A DNA stretch of 64,000 nt, from assembly GCA_015179025.1 (NCBI GenBank), contig WHUX01000167.1, forward strand, positions 55,483 to 119,482, given 5' to 3'. A program made the translations under genes and the position numbers. Source of the stretch: Terfezia claveryi. Taxonomy: Eukaryota > Ascomycota > Pezizomycetes > Pezizales > Pezizaceae. Under the pieces are notes generated by a model. It saw nothing but the letters and a program-made list of their open reading frames with translations. It made no database searches and was not told the origin of the DNA. Numbering within the stretch: the stretch's first letter is position 1; every line of letters begins with the position of its first letter. This document shows positions 37,091 to 47,970 of the stretch, in pieces.

Positions 37091-38350
37091 CTCACTGCCT
37101 TCTGGATTGATGTAATGCCTCACCACGAACGGAATGATAGGGCTATTGAGCTCTCTCACCCACTTGGCAAAAAAAAAAAAAAAAAAAAGATACGTACCTA
37201 CATGTTTTTTTCATTCCTCGGTTCCAGGTGTATAGTTAGGGGGCGGAACGCTATTATGACTTGATTAGAGTTTCAAAGACAAGTCTGACAAGTCTGGGAG
37301 TAAGGGTTGTTAGGCTGTACCTTTGGTTACTGTTACTCCATCAGAACATTTGAGGAACGGGGGACCCCGCTCAGAGAGAAGCGAGCTACTTAAAGAGTAT
37401 CCTAGAAGTCAGGCCTCTATAGAACATGTCTAATAGAGATTAGAGAAGGTGGTGGTGATCCTGACCAATACTTTATTATTACTATTGAAAGAACACGGGA
37501 GGGAAAGATTTGCGGGATGAGACGAAAGTAAGCTGAGAAACCAACTACAGGAAAAACATAATGCATAGGAAAAGGGAAATAGATCAGTGACAAATAGTTT
37601 AGGTAAACGGTAGGTCGTGGTAGAGAGTTCACATGTAAGGTCCCTTTGCGTTACCCTCAACTCTCTTCGACAGTAACTTGAATTAACGAAGAAAAAAGGT
37701 TTGTGTTACATCAACTTTGTCAGTCACAACAGCAAAGCAAAGCTAAAGAGAAACAAGATCAAAAGTTATACATGATATACCACGATAAAGAGGAGTGAAA
37801 GTATGGAAGGGTAGGGACCGACGTGGGAGATACGAGAGGGGGAAACAGAAACAAAAGGAGCAATTAAGAAGCTCTATGAGAAGCATGAGCGGAAGTGGGC
37901 AGGAAGGCGAACCATGTGAAGTGGCCACGAAATACACCAACACCGAGACAATGCCATTATCCTTTCTAAACTTTCTAATGACCATAAAAGGGACTTCTTC
38001 TTTAGACCTTCATCCTCTTCATCAGCCTGGAACCTCGGTAATGCGGGATTTCAGTCATCCGAGTCGTTAGAAGTCTCAAATAACTGACCACCACCTTGCT
38101 TGACCACAATGGTCTTGCCTTTCCTGGTCTTGAGCTCCGTCGTGCTTACAAGCTGTGAGGATACAGCACTGGCTGCGGCATTTGCCGCTGGTGTGGGGTT
38201 TGGGGACATCGGAGTCCCTGCGGCTGCCCCTTGCATGGGATTCCCTTGCGCTGGAGGAGTTTGGGGAGGAGTAAGCTCTTGTTGAACCACCACCGGCCTG
38301 GACTCAATGACAGTCTCGGTCGACTGATCTGGAGGAGTGGAGTGTCCCAT
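37090..38350 (-). repeat. Segmental duplication, copy A
   Basis: Left parts of this segment match 42,040-42,200 in order: CTCACCACG, CCACTTGGCAAAA, a GTAC/CTACAT block, and ATTATGACTTGATTAGAGTT. At the right end, the small gene at 38,051-38,350 is homologous to that at 43,163-43,444. Together these suggest one ancestral unit duplicated onto the same strand. Confidence 0.55.
38051..38350 (-). CDS. Unknown small protein A, paralogue of the one at 43,163
   Basis: 99 aa from an ATG at 38,350; no known domain. Shared with the second copy: QSTE near the N-terminus, then V-V/M-V-x-Q-E-L/V-TPP-x-TPP-x-QG at about residues 21-36. A Pro/Ala/Ser-rich middle follows, then the C-terminal block K-T-x-x-G-x-T-I-V-x-x-x-GGQL. 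The protein looks mostly disordered, with a conserved Thr-Pro-rich patch and a conserved tail. The tail contains KGKTIVVKQGGGQLF. It lies alone on the minus strand within a repeat-rich zone. Preservation of open frames in two copies argues for real genes, although both could be parts of a repeat family. Confidence 0.55.
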   Translation of the reverse strand: MGHSTPPDQSTETVIESRPVVVQQELTPPQTPPAQGNPMQGAAAGTPMSPNPTPAANAAASAVSSQLVSTTELKTRKGKTIVVKQGGGQLFETSNDSDD

Positions 38351-38559
38351 TGTGTTTACGGTGAGTGGGTCGATAAGCGCACTGTTGATAATAGTGTGAA
38401 AGTGGTTGTGTTTGGCCGGTGGGGGTCTTGCAAGTGTAATCCGGTGACTCAGGCACAGCTTCAGTGGATGGAGTCGGAGATAAGTCTGTCGGAGATATAT
38501 GTATGTGTGGCCGATAGGAGTACCTCACAGTGGCAGATTGGCAATTAATGTCAAAGGTA

Positions 38560-38700
38560 AGAGAGGGTTGGGAGTTGTGTTGGAAGATAGAATGTTTTGG
38601 CAGAGCGTGGTAGAGGAGGAGCGTGGTACAGGAGCGTGGTACAGGAAGAGCGTGGTAGAGGAAGAGCTTGGTAGAGAGGGAGAGGTGGTAGAGGTAGGGG
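38560..38700. repeat. Degenerate GAGCGTGGTA repeat
   Basis: Five to six imperfect copies of an 11-20 bp unit, GAGCGTGGTACAG or GAGCGTGGTAGAG, upstream of small gene A. Probably a local slippage product. Confidence 0.6.
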
Positions 38701-40044
38701 GTGGCCATTCTTATAACAGGGTGCTGACAACGTAACTATGCGCCAGCTGCCTGTCGATAGGTATAAAACGGTGGCTAGTGTGCATGATCTGGTATAGGTA
38801 CCGTCCTGCCAATAAAGGATGGAGAGGAAATGGGTGGCGATTGGGTGTTGTTGTCCCCTCGGGAACGCTCGATCAAGGAGCGTTGAGGGAAGACGATTTG
38901 GTTGGTCGGTTTATGTCCATTCGGTAGAACCAAGGGTCGTAAAGTGAAGTACGGGTGTGGTGTGCTCCGCCATCAGTCATATCTGAGCCCGAAATTGCAC
39001 ACGCCCCGACCCAGCGAGCAGACATACGTCTGAGGTATTCACGGTGTATCATCTGCGGATGGTTGGTGGCCGTGTATTGCACTTAGTGACTTTCCCGGCC
39101 ATAATCCATGCGGTTGAGTGAGCTCTCTATATGATCGAGAGCACGCTAGCTGGACTCGAAAGCGAGTGAAAGCGCAAGGTACGATATCCTTGGTAGTCGA
39201 GTTCCAAGAGCTGCCTGTGTCTCATTTTTATGCTCTCATCTCATGCAATGAGCGTAGATATTCCATGCGATTCGCAATGTCCCGGCGTTCGCTGTTACCA
39301 TCGATTGTACTGCATGTGCAGCTGCAGCAGTGCATACCGTCCTGTCCTCGTCTCTAAGCAGAACTATTGGAACTCCATAGTCAACAACCTGGCTCTGTTA
39401 GTTTGCCGCATCGGCCAACCACTCCAAGCTGTGAGGCATATATCCAGCATGCAATTGTATCTCCGCTTGTTTGTGAGTCCTTCGCAGGGACCGATTTCAC
39501 CGCGGCATTTCACTGCCCCAATACCAGGACCGCAGATCATGACTGTGCCAAATAGCAGTTCACCCCCCCCCCCAAGGTGACTAGGCAGCGGTCTCGGCGC
39601 CTGATTTTTTTTTTTCTCCTAAATGTCCCGTGCTGGAAACCATCGAATACCCACCTCAGCGATCTGCCCTCAACAGGTGTTTTTCTGGATATTTCCCCGA
39701 AAATGTCATCTGTATCTGGAATCTTGTTGATTACAGTACACGGCATCCATATCATACGCAGAGAGCCGACATTGGATACCATCTGATGTTAGGACCAGGA
39801 AATGAAAAAGACCCATTCGCTGATTACATTTGTGTCCGAGTCGGTCTCACATCTCATCGACTACATACCTTACAGTGTGGTTAGAGTGGGTGACAGGTCT
39901 CAGATCACGCCCGGGTAGCCACTCAGATAGGTTTTTAAAACATAATCCAACGGTTTTTGAACCGAATAGGGGGGTTTTGTACATGTATGGTAGTTTTACA
40001 GACGTACCTAGCCTCGTAACCAGTAAGTTGTCTCTGGGGGGAGT
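38701..40044. other. Gene-free interval between small gene A and the inverted-repeat element
   Basis: No supported gene. A C-run occurs at about 39,565 and a T-run at about 39,605. Overlapping frames of 60-116 codons occur in several phases without family signal, so they are likely chance. Confidence 0.35.
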
Positions 40045-40701
40045 TGATATCCGAGCACAATGATACCGCGCACACTGAGTTATAACGGTCCAGTTTATTG
40101 AGAAAGTGCACCAATAGGTGGATGATACCACGCACATGTTCTGGTTGGCGGGGGGGCTTGTGCCAACCAGACTACCACGCACACTGAGTTATAACGGTCC
40201 CTGTCAGTTTGTTATTAACCTGCTACCTAAAAGGATAAAATCGGGCGATATTCTGGAGGAAACATTGGCAAATGAGGATGAAGATACTAGCATCAGACAT
40301 CGCCGAATTGCAATTACACATGCAGTGGCAGCTGCCTGGTTATGCTTCATGAACATAAGCGAGATACAATTAACAAGGCGTTTAAGCAGACTGGTATTTC
40401 ACTATGTCCGACTGGTAATGATGACCATCAACTGCATGTACGAGGGCTACCTAATCTTGTGGTGGGGCCATGGGAAAAAGAGTTGGAGTCCGATTAAGAG
40501 GTTGAATATGTTGTTGCGGCTGACGAGGATGTGGTGGTTGAAACCGATGTAAATCATTAGCCGTTACCTAGGTACCTAGTGCACTTTCTCAATAAACTGG
40601 ACCGTATAACTCAGTGTGCGTGGTATCATCCACCTATTTGTGCACTTTCTCAATAAACTGGACCGTTATAACGCGGTACCTATCATTGTGCTCGGATATC
40701 A
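40045..40701. mobile_element. 657-bp element with about 90-bp inverted ends
   Basis: Both ends begin TGATATCCGAGCACAATGAT when read inward. The arms stay similar for about 90 bp, with one short insertion and a few mismatches. Inside each arm is the unit GAGTTATAACGGTCCAGTTT...GAGAAAGTGCAC, repeated again nearer the centre. The interior carries an open frame (40,118-40,552) without recognised homology. No clear target duplication was found. It may be a long-TIR MITE or a foldback element. Confidence 0.7.
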
Positions 40702-42039
40702 CCTTCACTGCATAAGCTTGACCTATGTCTTTAAACTGAGAAGGATCGTTGTTCGCCAGTGGATGCGGTAGGTAGCGGATACTTAACTCGAAGGCTTGGC
40801 AGACAACACAACAACACCAACGCTACAAAAATATTAACCTCGGGTGCGAGGCGGGCCAACATTCCATTGCTACTTGAAATTATCTGGCTGGATATACAGT
40901 AGGAGGCTTTGGGAGGAAATATATTGATAAGAGAGTGTTAGGAGGGCTGTGGGTGACCAGAATCATTGTATTCACTTGGTATTCAATGTCCAAACATAGA
41001 GCATCTAGACCTGTTTGAGCGGTTATTTAGGTCTTCTGTCTGTTACTTCACCATCTCATGTATTCCCTTATACAGTACCACAATATTCGTGCTGCCAAGT
41101 CCCAATATATCCTCTACCGAGGGGCTGGTGCCAACCAGTCTACCAATATATCTGCCTCTACATCCTCGGCACCACTACCCTGTTGGAACCAGAATGGCTG
41201 GGGTTGAAGCGATTTCCTCCGACACAAAAAAATTTAAAAAATAAATAAAATAAAATAAAATGCTAGTTAACTTGATTCTAGAGCCACAAGATTTTACCCT
41301 CATGCTCGATCCCAATACCCATCACCAGTCAGAATTGAGCCATCACAGAAAGGGTTTACAATCGGCCTGAAGGAAAATGAATTCCTTCTTTTGAATATTT
41401 TTTCATACGTATAAGCACATTAGCTTCCCGAGACATACAGATATGTACCTAATACATATCCTAGTCAAGAGCGGGACAGGGGAAAACGTGGGTTCAATGA
41501 CGTTTTGATATATATTTTTGGGGGAAAAACCGGTGGCGCCCACCTTCCCCCATTCAAATATACTATGTGCTGGCAGAAGAAAATATATGTGCGTATATAT
41601 ATATATATATACCTTCCCAATATAACATTTTCTCAAGCAAATATAAAATACATACAAATGAAATGCGCGATTTAAGAACTCCTCGTGCCGCCTACATAAA
41701 AGTTTATCTCCAACAAAAGCTTAAAAGTATGCGGGCCGCTAACTATCATATGCCCCCCACATAATCGCATTCCTCCCCCATAACTTTGGGCACAACGTCC
41801 GGACATACCCAACCAAGGCTTTTTGGTTTTCACCAAAGACTTGTTTTTGGGGCCCCATATAATCCCGACTCCCCCCCCCTTCCCCCTTCTCCCCCCCTTC
41901 CCCCTTCTCCCCCTCTCAACCCGTTGACTGGAAGACTTTAGGAATCGAACGAGCCTTGACTGACTCCATTGTCGTCTGTCAAGCAAAAAAACTTCAAGGG
42001 AAATTCTTTTTTTTATTTTTTTTTCTTGCTTTGTATACC
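40702..42039. other. Interval with simple repeats, no gene
   Basis: No supported gene. It has an AAATA-rich run (41,228-41,260), a TA dinucleotide run (41,596-41,613) and a C/T-rich tract (41,868-41,918). The sequence CTGGTGCCAACCAGTCTA at about 41,124 matches ones at 40,156 and 52,573 and is related to 45,120 and 49,739, so it is probably an end of a small dispersed repeat. Confidence 0.4.
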
Positions 42040-42805
42040 CACTGTTTTAGTTGAAGAGGGAGGCTGGTGTCTCACCACGGATGAGGATTGAGAGGCCACT
42101 TGGCAAAAGGTACGTAGCTACATACATTATTCCAGGCTCAGTTGGGCCTCAAGAGAAGAGGAGCGGGACCTATTATGACTTAATTAGAGTTGCAAGCAGC
42201 AGTCTGACAAGTGCCCAATTCCAAGACAAGAGTAGGTGAAGATGCCTTATATATATCCGATCGGTACTTGTATTTACTCTAGATGAGAAAGAAAGATAAG
42301 TCAATTACATGAAGCAGGAAAATTCGAGAACCCAACATAGGAAAAGGAATGAAATCTGCGACAGTTGGGTTAAGCAAACAACAAGCTCCGCCCGCTTACC
42401 CTCAACCCATCACTATTATACAAGTACATGAATTGGGAAGGAAATGCTATAATCACACAGAGGGACAAACGCAAAATATGGAAGTGGTATACAGAAGGAA
42501 AGGACAGAGGGTTGCCATCCATCAACGTCTTAGGGTTGCGAGAGCTAGTGTTTGGTATATCAAGAGAGGCAACAAGGGGAAATAGAGGTAAGGTGAGGAG
42601 AAACAAAGGACCAACACGCAATAAGGAGAGAGCAACCATAGAAGGAAACGGAGACACAACTATGCAGCATAAGAGGAAGTGCACACAGGACAATATGCAA
42701 CAAGAAACAAACATATCAACGCCGAGGTAATGCACTATCGTTGCTGACGACCAAAAGATGACCTCACCGCCAGCCTGGACACTACCCTGCGAGTTGTGCC
42801 ATTCA

Positions 42806-43165
42806 TCCATGGCATCATCCATTCACAGTACTACCAACCCGCAGCATAACGGCATCCATGCACAGCACCACCCGTTCACAACCACCCATGCATAGCATCA
42901 TTCATCCCCGGCATCATTCATCATCCATCCACAGCAGCACCCATCCACAGCACCACCCATACACAGCACCACCTAAAGAGCACAACCCATCTAAGCATCA
43001 TTCATCCCCGGTATCATTCCAGCCACAGCAGCACCCATCCACAGCGCCTCCCATCCAGAGCACCGCCCATCTATAGCATTATTCATCCCCGGCATCAATC
43101 ATCCACAGTACCATCCATCCACAGCATCATCCACAGCATCATCCACAGCATCATCCACAGAATCA
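42806..43165. repeat. Minisatellite (CATCCACAGCA-type units)
   Basis: Many imperfect 12-16 bp units of the type ATCCACAGCACCACCC and ATCCCCGGCATCATTC. At the right end they become a regular CATCCACAGCAT array. The array ends at the stop codon of small gene B. Copy A has no such array. Confidence 0.85.
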
Positions 43166-43444
43166 TTCATCCACGTCAGGGCACTCATATAATTGTCCGC
43201 CCTCATGAATAACAATTGTCCCGCCGTTGGTGGTTTTGACTTCTTTAATGGTCTTAGGTTGCGCCGATGCCGCACTGCCTATGGCGTTTGCTGATGCCGT
43301 CTGGTTTTGTGATGTGAGCATGTCTTGGGGTGTATGGCCCTGGTTAGGTGGAGTTCTCGGTGGTGTGACCTCCTGGTGAACCATAACGCTGGGGACGTTA
43401 ACTTTCTCGGTGGACTGAGCTGGTGTAAGGGGTAGATTTGCCAT
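43163..43444 (-). CDS. Unknown small protein B, paralogue of the one at 38,051
   Basis: 93 aa from an ATG at 43,444; upstream codons need a TTG. No known domain. It shares with protein A the QSTE motif, HQEVTPPRTPPNQG, and the tail GGTIVIHEGGQLYECPD. A pyrimidine-rich CCCCGCAG acceptor-like site sits just upstream of the ATG, so an upstream 5' exon is possible. The stop abuts the minisatellite. As with protein A, the conserved Thr-Pro patch and tail are the only likely functional parts. Function is not known. Confidence 0.5.
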   Translation of the reverse strand: MANLPLTPAQSTEKVNVPSVMVHQEVTPPRTPPNQGHTPQDMLTSQNQTASANAIGSAASAQPKTIKEVKTTNGGTIVIHEGGQLYECPDVDE

Positions 43445-44957
43445 AACTGCGGGGAGAGGTGTCAAGGACGCCTGTGATGAATAAGATAAATGGTACTAGT
43501 CAGGGAATGGACCTAGTGGAGGTATAATTCGTTAGGTTGAATGTCATGAGCGAGGGTATGCTCAGAAAAAGCAGAAAGAGAAGGGCGGGGCATATCTTAT
43601 ACCTGCGCCACTACCTCTATGGGTCAGCAGAGAAGCCTGGAGCTGTTCTTTCACATGTGTTGTGAGACTGTGTCTGTGCCGATCAGCGTCGAGTGCCTGA
43701 GGGGAAAGGTGGTTGGGTGGTGGCAAAACTTATGAGCTAGGAAAAAGGCAACTCTTCTCCTCAGGCTGGTGGGAGCTGTGGGTCCTGGAGCGTTATGCCA
43801 ACTAAACAAACGGACTGGTTTTGTTTGGCATGGTGTTAATCTCGCTCTTGCTTCTGAACCTGGAGCTTCGCTTTCGCGCTTTTTTGTGGGGGGATGCCAC
43901 TACTTCAGCTCTGGGTTGGCTTAATTTTAGTCATACAACCCGCAGAGGCTTGGGCGTAGTTTTCGAGTCTGAAGGGGGTGAAAGATACGTCCACGACACC
44001 TGTAGCACGTATCGAACGGATTCGTTGTAGTCACATGGAGAATAGTCTCGACGATTTCGCTGGAGGACTGTTTCGCCGAAAATCCGCGCTGATAGGTATG
44101 TTAAGCCCGACAAGTCACCGAGACACGGACCACATCTAAGCAACACAGTACAGAGTCGGTACTTGGTAATGGTATGATGTTGGTAGTCTCGTAGTGGGTG
44201 AAGGACGTCGGAGCAGCTCCCGGATTATACAGCCTGTACATATCGTCTACCCGGCTGGCTATTATTGGTTCCGAGCGTTGGGAATGTCAAGCTCGAGCCT
44301 AACGGCGAACAGTGCTGGTTAACGCGGCCGTCTTTCCACCTGTTGTTGCCTGCACGTTGCTATATGTGAGATATGGTTTTGTTGGCTGATATCATTGCAT
44401 ACGACAAATGAGGGGGTTCATGAATCCGCCAGTATTGCACATACGCCTCAGGCGCTGAAATTCATCCTGATTCACCTTGGCACTGAAAATTACTAACCAC
44501 CGGTGGCAGTGCTCTTCTTTTCCCGACTCATTGGTGATCTTATTCACTCCTTCTCGTTCTTACTCCCCGCTGGCAGCCCCCAAGGACTAAAATGGCTACG
44601 CCACTAGAATCGGTCCCCGATAGTGCCTGGCAATCAGTAGTCAAGCTCAAGCGTGTGGGACCGAGAACCAGTGCATTGCGCTCCAGATCCACCGTCAGCC
44701 CGGCCGCGATATTAGCACGGGGTTCTAGGCATATTCAAATTTACCCAGAACAATGTCGGCCTTCAGCGGACAAAAAGCAATGCGAGAAGCCGTTGATATT
44801 CATGTAGACGTCTCAAGCTTTCGAAACTCTACCAACGACCTCCTTAACTTTTATCTTGGGTTCTCTTGGCACCGGCGCCACGTCCCTATTGAACCTAGTT
44901 CAGCTTGAGATGATGTAAGTGTGATGCCTAATGAACTATCCCTGTAGCTCCTCTTTA
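43445..44957. other. Gene-free interval, one doubtful small frame
   Basis: No supported gene. The 71-codon frame at 44,592-44,807 starts with a real ATG and has a basic, Arg-rich peptide, but has no recognised relatives and no context. I regard it as unproven. Confidence 0.3.
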
Positions 44958-45128
44958 GTCTGGGAAAACTGGTGGATAAGAGCCATTGTCAAAAAGTGAG
45001 TAAAAACAGAGGTAAAGTAAGCCACAATCGTGTAGCCAAGTCTGCCTATCTTGCCACAAGGAGTAACGCTGCTACCATTAAAGGGAAGACCAAAAGATAT
45101 TGACAAGGGCTCTTATTTAGTCTGGTTG
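44958..45128. mobile_element. Probable diverged MITE copy
   Basis: The left end GGGAAAACTGGTGGATAAGA and the right end, read inward as AATAAGAGCCCTTGTCAA, resemble the ends of the 174-bp element at 51,777. The size is also about 170 bp. The arms are less perfect here, so this looks like an older copy. Confidence 0.5.
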
Positions 45129-46702
45129 GCACAACACCCTCGTAGAGGGCTCCAGTACAACCACCCAAATGGGCCTCCGAGGGGCTAGTGCAAGCGTGAG
45201 TCCTAGTCTGGCTTGCTGGCGCATTTGACTCCTGACTTATGATCTAACAGTGCCCCAATCCGATTAAAATGTCCTGATTATGACGTTTGGTTGGTTCAGT
45301 GAGGACTAGGAGATTCATGTCGATAGATTGTCATAATGTTATGTATCCTATGCCACCAGCTATACCTACTAATGCTTTCGTGGCCTCATCAATATATACA
45401 AAAATAGATAATATTTTCCCCGCAATATGGTATCCAAGGTATAGAACAGGGTCGTACGGGTACTACATTCTTTGCAATCCTCTTGTTTTTTAGACTCCCC
45501 ATTTCTGGTATGAAACCGCTCACAATCTCCTCTTCTATTATTACAACCTTAACAAACGGCCAAGGCACTCTACCTGCAGCCATTATTTATGTGTGGCGTC
45601 AAGACATCATGGGTTGTATTCTCGAACAGCAAGGCATCAGCAATTGATCGGTCGATGGTCTATGGGATACGCTAAAATTACATACAAATTCTATCAGTGC
45701 GTGCCTTGACCTAAACTGTATTTTGGTTGACTACAACCAGCTTGGGCTAGGTTATCCCATCTACCAGTCCATCCATCGACCAGTCCATCCCATCGACCGT
45801 ACAGGTTTAAGCAGTGGTGGGCAATCAGGTCCGTGAAAATACTCCCGTTTTCTCTTCTCAATGTCTCAATGTCGAGTTGCGCCAATTTATGCTTCTCAGT
45901 CAGTTTACATCACAGATACAGCAAATTTTTTTGTCACATTATGCGCATACATCCTTTCATTGGGCACGAGGCTGACTATGTAGTAGTTCACACCCCCAGT
46001 GATGCTACTCTTCTTCCGTCGTGTGCAATTATCCTAGCCAAAGGCGGCAGTTCCAGCCTTGCTTGAAACACTGCTGATAGACGCGGGAAACTGCATTGAA
46101 CTAACTATTAAGTGGCCATAGGGCCACTAGGTTGAGCTTGACTTACCCGATGAAGCTCAACTACAAAATGGGAAGTCTACACTGGTGGATTGGTACTCCA
46201 AGCTCGATGAATGGCGAATAATAGCGTAGGTGAGCTGATGTTCTGAAACGAATCCAAACAAGGAGATGGGATGACACTAATACCACTCAATTATGCCTCT
46301 TGCTCTCTTACTCGTGAGAAGAGATGCACTGACCGCTAAATAGATACATATGTATGTACTACCTAAGACCGCCTGCAGCCCACCTGCACCCTCGGGCTAT
46401 CCCATTATGTGCAGGCCCATACGGGCCCTGGCAGTTATATATGATTCAATCCAAAATAGAACAATATTAATGAGGGTAATGAAACAAGGGCCAGTTGGCT
46501 CCAATAAACGAACGAATCAAAAGTAGCTGCTAGCCCTACATCGCTCCAATTCGTTGTTTAACGTCCAGTTTCTTTTATTTGGCCTTATGGGTACTGCTTC
46601 GATAACGAACCGTACCTCCATAAAGTGGGAGCCGACTAGCCGAAGGAGATTAGGTAGGCCCCGCCTCGCGTGAGATTCAATTAATTTGGATCAAATGGGC
46701 CT
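45129..46702. other. Gene-free interval, no feature recognised
   Basis: No supported gene. The palindromic GCCTGCAG...GTGCAGGC patch at about 46,370-46,420 and the local CCATC-rich repeat at about 45,755-45,795 are the only structures I noticed. Confidence 0.3.
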
Positions 46703-46894
46703 TCAGCTGTTACGTACAGCCTTACAGGGGCACCCTTCTAAGTACTCCCTCACACGCGTTTCCCGGTCTCGGGATTGTGCTGTGGCCATGAAGTAGAACA
46801 GTTCCTTCGGGAGGTTGGGCCAGCCCTGCTTGTATAGAGTGTTAACGAAGTAAATACAGCCAGAACCGTCGATGTTCCCAGCTACGGCGACCAA
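46703..46894 (-). pseudogene. Possible coding fragment of unknown origin
   Basis: A 63-codon open frame without a nearby ATG, with balanced composition unlike the surrounding sequence (for example GCIYFVNTLYKQGWPNLPKE and RETRVREYLEGC). It may be a relic exon of a captured or decayed gene. No family was recognised. Confidence 0.25.
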
Positions 46895-47739
46895 CCTACT
46901 TCGCTATTAGGGTGGAGCGCCCACAGCGATTGGCCCAAATAATGAGGTCACTTGAACATCGCTTCCCCCTAATTTACTCTTGAACTTAATCCCTACTCGG
47001 GCTTTCCTGAAAGGGTCCCATACGTTCGGTTTTAGGAAGGTGTGTAGCGTTATATACCGCTCTTAATTTTTGAGAGCTAACAAGGACTATGTACATACGC
47101 AAGCATGGGATTTGACCGTTGGATGATCATTATGCAGGAGGGAGTACAGGGTGTAACCCTGTTTCGAATCATTGGACAGCAGGTGGCAACGTCAAGTCCA
47201 GAACTCCTCAAAAACTACTAATATGCTTCCAGACCGAATCACTACTCGCTTTCGGAGCTGGAGTCACACTTGACTCATTCCTTGAGTGTGAGCGGGGGCC
47301 GCTGAGATTGCGTAGTCGGATTAATTCCACTCCTCGGAGCTAGTATCTAGGCAGAGAAATACCCGACCGTTTCTTATATATTGAAATGTCTTACTTGTGA
47401 GGCCACCTGATGCTTAGCATAGTATTCTAGGCTACAAACCAATCTTATTGTTGTTGACTCCGGCCTAGTCTGCCTCCCTCATGGCCATTGATCGTCGGAG
47501 GCACTGCTATACCAATCTTAACCTCCGTACTTGTATTTCTATCTACGCGTAACTTTCTCCCGGTTCAAATACTCTAACAGGCAGTCTCGCTACCTATCAG
47601 GCCCAGACATCCGTCTTAAATATCTAGCAATTTTACCAACCTAATGATGGTTTATAGCCTTACTTAGCGATTCCACAACGCTACATCAACCCTGAGATTA
47701 GTAGATACTCAGAATTGATTACACCCCCCCCGTCGACTG
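46895..47739. other. Gene-free interval, no feature recognised
   Basis: No supported gene; short frames only, no repeat structure noticed. Confidence 0.3.
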
Positions 47740-47970
47740 TATACTAGAAAATTTGTAGCTGGTGAAAGCAGTGATATACCGATTTAGAATACATATTGGG
47801 AATCCTAGTCACAGTTTCCAGGGGCTTATAACGAAGGGAGCTCTGCAAGGCTATTATCACAAGAGCCAGCCACAAGTAAGTGAGATGAAACACGTCACGT
47901 ATGTTGGAGCTCTGTTCTGGATTGTCTTGAAGAAATATGCGATCTCTCAATGGAACTTTCTATTTCGGTA
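47740..47970. repeat. Diverged repeat copy, partner of 51,535-51,720
   Basis: It shares, in order, GTAGCTGGTGAAAGCAGTGATA, CACAGTTTCCAGGGG, GATGAAACACG, and GAGCTCTG...GTCTTGAA with 51,540-51,700. Both copies are degenerate and non-coding. Confidence 0.45.

Larger units (their letters stand above)
42040..43444 (-). repeat. Segmental duplication, copy B
   Basis: It carries the blocks CTCACCACG, CCACTTGGCAAAA, GTACGTAGCTACAT and ATTATGACTTAATTAGAGTT in the same order as copy A, then the paralogous small gene. A minisatellite at 42,806-43,165 expands this copy relative to copy A. Confidence 0.55.

Noticed and set aside
36838..37264. Poly-Lys and poly-Phe frames
   Set aside because: They are translations of A- and T-runs.
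43081..43165. Regular repeats that could suggest a CRISPR array
   Set aside because: Units are contiguous and imperfect with no unique spacers, and the genome is eukaryotic.
47119..47343. Possible tRNA because of a GTTTCGAATC-like T-loop
   Set aside because: No matching acceptor, D or anticodon stems could be paired.
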